Source: an uncultured Flavobacteriales bacterium
GTDB lineage: Bacteria; Bacteroidota; Bacteroidia; Flavobacteriales_D; Sanyastnellaceae
Direction of reading: 5' to 3'
DNA length: 8,877 nucleotides
NCBI GenBank assembly: GCA_937897625.1
Contig: CALCNZ010000148.1
Location: forward strand, 1 to 8,877
Shown here: piece by piece, positions 6,002-8,877 of the stretch
Layout: each line of letters opens with the position of its first letter
How positions within the stretch are numbered: position 1 is the stretch's first letter
The notes under the pieces: generated by a model
Databases searched by the model: none
Told to the model about the DNA's origin: nothing
What the model saw: only the letters and a program-made list of their open reading frames with translations
Position numbers and translations under genes: made by a program

Positions 6002-7378
6002 TTAATGTTTGTCTGAGTTCTTGTAGCTTTCGCCCGAAACTTTTAAGATTGTCTTCAATTCGTTCAATGCCAACACTGGGAAGTAACGCGCGAACAACAA
6101 GAACAAAGTGAAGAAAATTCCGATGGTTCCAACGAACATTCCGATATCCGTAACACTCGGGTGGAACTCACCCCATGCTCCTGGCGTATAATCACGGTGA
6201 ATAGAAGTCACAATGATTACAAAACGCTCGAACCACATACCAATGTTCACAACAATAGACAACAAGAATGTCGCTGTTAAGCTGGTACGTATTTTCTTGA
6301 ACCAGAACAACTGCGGAGAGATAACGTTACATGTCATCATCATCCAATAAGCCCAGCTATAAGGTCCTGAGAAACGGTTGATGAATGCATACGATTCATA
6401 TTCAACTCCACTGTACCAAGAAATGAACAACTCCGTTAAGTAGGCAACACCCACGATAGAACCTGTAACGATAATTACAATGTTCATGTACTCGATATGA
6501 GCCATGTTGATGTAAGCCTCAAGACGCATGGTCTTTCTCATGATCAACAACAACGTTAATACCATTGCAAATCCTGAGAATACAGCTCCCGATACGAAAT
6601 ACGGAGGGAAGATTGTTGCGTGCCATCCAGGAACAACAGAGGTTGCAAAGTCCATCGATACAATCGAGTGAACCGAGAATACTAGCGGAGTAGCAATACC
6701 TGCAAGAACCAAAGACACTTCTTCGAAACGTGTCCAATGCTTAGCGCGTCCCGACCATCCGAAAGAAAGAATTCCATAAATCTTCTTCGCACGTGGCTTA
6801 ACCATACGGTCGCGAATGGTAGCGAAGTCAGGAATTAAACCAATGTACCAGAAAACAAGAGATACAGAGAAATAAGTCGAAATCGCAAATACGTCCCACA
6901 TCAATGCCGAGTTAAAGTTCGGCCACAATGATCCAAATTGGTTCGGTAATGGAAGTGTCCAATAGGCCTGCCATACACGTCCCATGTGGAATACAGGGAA
7001 AATAGCAGCCATCAATACAGCAAAAATTGTCATGGCCTCAGCAGAACGGTTAATCGCCATTCTCCAACGTTGACGGAAAAGTAACAATACTGCAGAAATC
7101 AACGTTCCCGCGTGACCAATACCAACCCACCATACGAAGTTGGTGATATCCCATGACCAACCAACGGTCTTGTTCAATCCCCATGCTCCAATACCCGTAC
7201 CTACCAGGTACATGATAGACCCTACTCCATACAATGCAATAACTGCAGCGATAGAGATAGCAATTTTCCACTGGCGCGGAGCTTTGCCTTCAATTGGACC
7301 AACAACATCATTCGTAATGTCGTGGTAAGACTTGTGTCCAAGAATAAGGGGTTTGCGAATAGCTGCTTCTTTTATCAT
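6002..7378 (-). CDS. actC: Alternative complex III quinol-binding membrane subunit ActC (NrfD/PsrC family)
   Basis: Polytopic inner-membrane subunit (458 aa) of the NrfD/PsrC family that oxidises menaquinol and passes electrons to the Fe-S clusters of ActB. A soluble N-terminal segment (1-36) precedes about ten hydrophobic helices, from about 38 to 435. Conserved polar residues inside helices fit the family's quinol and proton sites: H89 in GIGHAG, H131 and R134 in FHMGR, D163 in MWDVFA, H237 in FSVHSIVSMDFA and E384/R385 in MWFERF. I assign their roles by analogy only. The start ATG lies 3 nt after the actB stop (TAA GCC ATG), so the two are probably translationally coupled. The Fe-S subunit next to an NrfD subunit is the classic PsrBC/NrfCD arrangement that alternative complex III is built from. 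Confidence 0.96.
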   Translation of the reverse strand: MIKEAAIRKPLILGHKSYHDITNDVVGPIEGKAPRQWKIAISIAAVIALYGVGSIMYLVGTGIGAWGLNKTVGWSWDITNFVWWVGIGHAGTLISAVLLLFRQRWRMAINRSAEAMTIFAVLMAAIFPVFHMGRVWQAYWTLPLPNQFGSLWPNFNSALMWDVFAISTYFSVSLVFWYIGLIPDFATIRDRMVKPRAKKIYGILSFGWSGRAKHWTRFEEVSLVLAGIATPLVFSVHSIVSMDFATSVVPGWHATIFPPYFVSGAVFSGFAMVLTLLLIMRKTMRLEAYINMAHIEYMNIVIIVTGSIVGVAYLTELFISWYSGVEYESYAFINRFSGPYSWAYWMMMTCNVISPQLFWFKKIRTSLTATFLLSIVVNIGMWFERFVIIVTSIHRDYTPGAWGEFHPSVTDIGMFVGTIGIFFTLFLLFARYFPVLALNELKTILKVSGESYKNSDKH

Positions 7379-7381
7379 GGC

Positions 7382-8877
7382 TTATGCTTCAGTTTCTTCA
7401 ATGTTTCTAACTTTTGTCATGTAGAATACGTTTGGTTGAATTCCAACTTCTTCTAATGAATGGTATGAACGGTTGTTCTTTGAACGCTCTGTGTTCTCAG
7501 ATTTTGAATCATTCAAATCACCGAATACGATAGCGTGTGTAGGACAAGCCTCAGCACAGGCTGTTACGATTGATCCATCTTGAACAGGAGTTCCGTCTTT
7601 CTTAGCCTGCAACTTACCAGCTTGGATACGTTGTTGACACATGCTACATTTCTCCATTACCCCACGGGTACGAACAGTAACATCTGGATTCAACACCCAA
7701 CGAAGACTTTCATCTTGTGATGGGTTGAAGTTCGCAAACTTATCGTTGGTTACATAGTTGAACCAGTTGAAGCGACGAACTTTATATGGACAGTTATTCG
7801 CGCAGTAACGAGTACCGATACAACGGTTATAAGCCATGTTATTCAAACCTTCGTTACTGTGTGTGGTTGCAGCAACCGGACAAACAGTTTCACAAGGAGC
7901 ATGGTTACAGTGCTGACACATCATTGGCATGTGAACCGTGCTTGGATTCTCCTCTGGATTCTCCATTTCGCGGTACGCACCAATTGCACCTTTACCTGTT
8001 GCCTCTTTCGTATTCTCTAAAGTCTCACCTATTTCAATTGATTGATATTCCGAAGAGAAATAACGGTCAATACGCATCCAGTGCATGTCGCGGTGACGAC
8101 GAACTTCGTCTTTACCTACCACAGGAACGTTGTTCTCTGTATGACAAGCCGTAATACAAGAACCGCAACCGATACATGAAGACAAATCAATGGTCAATCC
8201 CCAACGGTGTCCAGCCCCTTCTACAGGATGGTCTCTATATAAATCAAATTCTCTAACCGGCTTACGATCTGCTGGAGTAATCTTGCCATCTCCGTTCACG
8301 TCTTCGTGAACAGGTAAGGTTGGAACCATGTTCCAAGATGCAGTTCCTTTCTCTGCTTCCTTCTCTGCCAAATATTTTCCTAAAACTGTTTCTTTCACAA
8401 CTGAATCACGACCCATTACTGTGTTGTGAAGTTGTGTTGAAGCCAATTCGTAAGTCTCTTCGGTAACTTCTAAGGTTGCAATTCCAATGTATTGACGCGT
8501 GGTAGAAGTTGAAACGAATTGGAAGGCATTTTGACCAATAGTCTTAGGCGTTCCATTTTCATTCAATTCATATTCGCCATTCGCTGCTGTTTGAAAAGCT
8601 GCTTTACCAATTTTCTCGTTGTTCGCACCACGGCCGTAACCCAATGCAATTCCAATTGTTCCTGGCTTTTGACCCGGAGCTGGACATACCGGAAGCGTTA
8701 CAGTTTTTCCGTTAATGGTTACTTTAACAACCGATGCTGGATCATCCTGAGCGATGTATGAATTCAAATTCAATCGCTTAACATCTGTTGGTGACATGGT
8801 CACGTAGTTGTCCCAGGTTACCTTCGTAATTGGATCTGGCGTCTCTTGAAGAACAGGGTTGTTGGCATAATCACCAG
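7382..8877 (-). CDS. actB: Alternative complex III iron-sulfur subunit ActB, partial (N-terminus off the right edge)
   Basis: C-terminal half of ActB, which fuses a molybdopterin-oxidoreductase-like domain to a four-cluster ferredoxin domain. The frame stays open to the edge (about 498 codons). A GTG at 8803 is internal and not the true start, since NNPVLQETPDPITKVTWDNY is encoded upstream of it. Numbering from that GTG, residues 1-130 are the end of the molybdopterin-like domain (CPAPGQKPGTIGIALGYGRG), which in this family holds no molybdenum. Cys clusters follow: C210/213/216/220, C296/299/304/308, C328/334/338 and C386/389/416/420. The third has Thr (T331) where a Cys would be, which matches one [3Fe-4S] and three [4Fe-4S] clusters. 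Residues 168-179 form an EF-hand-like loop. The protein acts on the periplasmic side, moving electrons from ActC towards the heme subunits. Confidence 0.97.
   Translation of the reverse strand, partial: GDYANNPVLQETPDPITKVTWDNYVTMSPTDVKRLNLNSYIAQDDPASVVKVTINGKTVTLPVCPAPGQKPGTIGIALGYGRGANNEKIGKAAFQTAANGEYELNENGTPKTIGQNAFQFVSTSTTRQYIGIATLEVTEETYELASTQLHNTVMGRDSVVKETVLGKYLAEKEAEKGTASWNMVPTLPVHEDVNGDGKITPADRKPVREFDLYRDHPVEGAGHRWGLTIDLSSCIGCGSCITACHTENNVPVVGKDEVRRHRDMHWMRIDRYFSSEYQSIEIGETLENTKEATGKGAIGAYREMENPEENPSTVHMPMMCQHCNHAPCETVCPVAATTHSNEGLNNMAYNRCIGTRYCANNCPYKVRRFNWFNYVTNDKFANFNPSQDESLRWVLNPDVTVRTRGVMEKCSMCQQRIQAGKLQAKKDGTPVQDGSIVTACAEACPTHAIVFGDLNDSKSENTERSKNNRSYHSLEEVGIQPNVFYMTKVRNIEETEA

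Larger units (their letters stand above)
434..8877 (-). other. act-cox respiratory operon (5' end outside the window)
   Basis: Seven genes run in the same direction. The gaps are 3 nt (actB/actC), 19 nt (actC/actD), 1 nt (actD/actE), 19 nt (actE/actF), 28 nt (actF/coxB) and 11 nt (coxB/coxA). None of the gaps could hold a promoter plus leader. I searched the start regions by eye for the Bacteroidota -7 motif TAnnTTTG and found none. The operon ends at the hairpin after coxA. Genes for oxidase subunits III and IV and for a soluble cytochrome c are not present between actB and the terminator. Confidence 0.85.

Noticed and set aside
7786..8154. Plus-strand open frame of 122 codons
   Set aside because: It is fully antisense to the Cys-rich Fe-S domain of actB and its composition is what the reverse of that region would give.
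8795..8803. GTG or ATG near 8803-8795 as the start of a separate Fe-S protein
   Set aside because: The frame continues upstream to the window edge with ActB-like sequence, so these are internal codons.

Overview
The window looks like chromosomal DNA from a member of the Bacteroidota, most likely the Flavobacteriales. The grounds are the gene order actB-actC-actD-actE-actF-coxB-coxA, the CoxB copper-site variant with CNKVCG, weak A-rich translation starts instead of strong Shine-Dalgarno sequences, and moderately AT-rich DNA. The genus cannot be told from the sequence alone.

Every gene lies on the minus strand, so the biological order runs from high to low coordinates. From 8877 down to 434 there is one tightly packed respiratory operon. 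It begins inside actB, whose N-terminal half is off the right edge, where actA would also be expected. It continues through actC, actD, actE, actF, coxB and coxA, with gaps of only 1 to 28 nt. I saw no convincing internal promoter or terminator. Together these genes encode alternative complex III (a menaquinol-oxidising, cytochrome bc1-independent electron-transfer complex) and the two core subunits of an A1-type aa3 cytochrome c oxidase. Electrons would pass from menaquinol at ActC to the Fe-S clusters of ActB, on to the heme c groups of ActA (not in the window) and ActE, then to CuA in CoxB and to heme a and heme a3-CuB in CoxA. The shared operon fits a physical ACIII-oxidase supercomplex.

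Just after coxA is a good intrinsic terminator (378-413). It overlaps the 5' end of a further minus-strand gene (about 392 to beyond position 1) with a signal peptide and the look of an outer-membrane beta-barrel protein; it is cut by the left edge.

The operon itself is a known type. The points worth a second look are in the details. CoxB has a predicted coiled-coil hairpin in its periplasmic domain, lacks the usual electron-entry Trp and the usual CuA/Mg Glu, and has extra N-terminal hydrophobic segments. ActB has an EF-hand-like calcium-binding loop just before its Fe-S domain. CoxA has a His-rich N-terminus. The terminator is interlocked with the start of the next gene. I found no mobile element, CRISPR array, tRNA, rRNA or obvious novel system.
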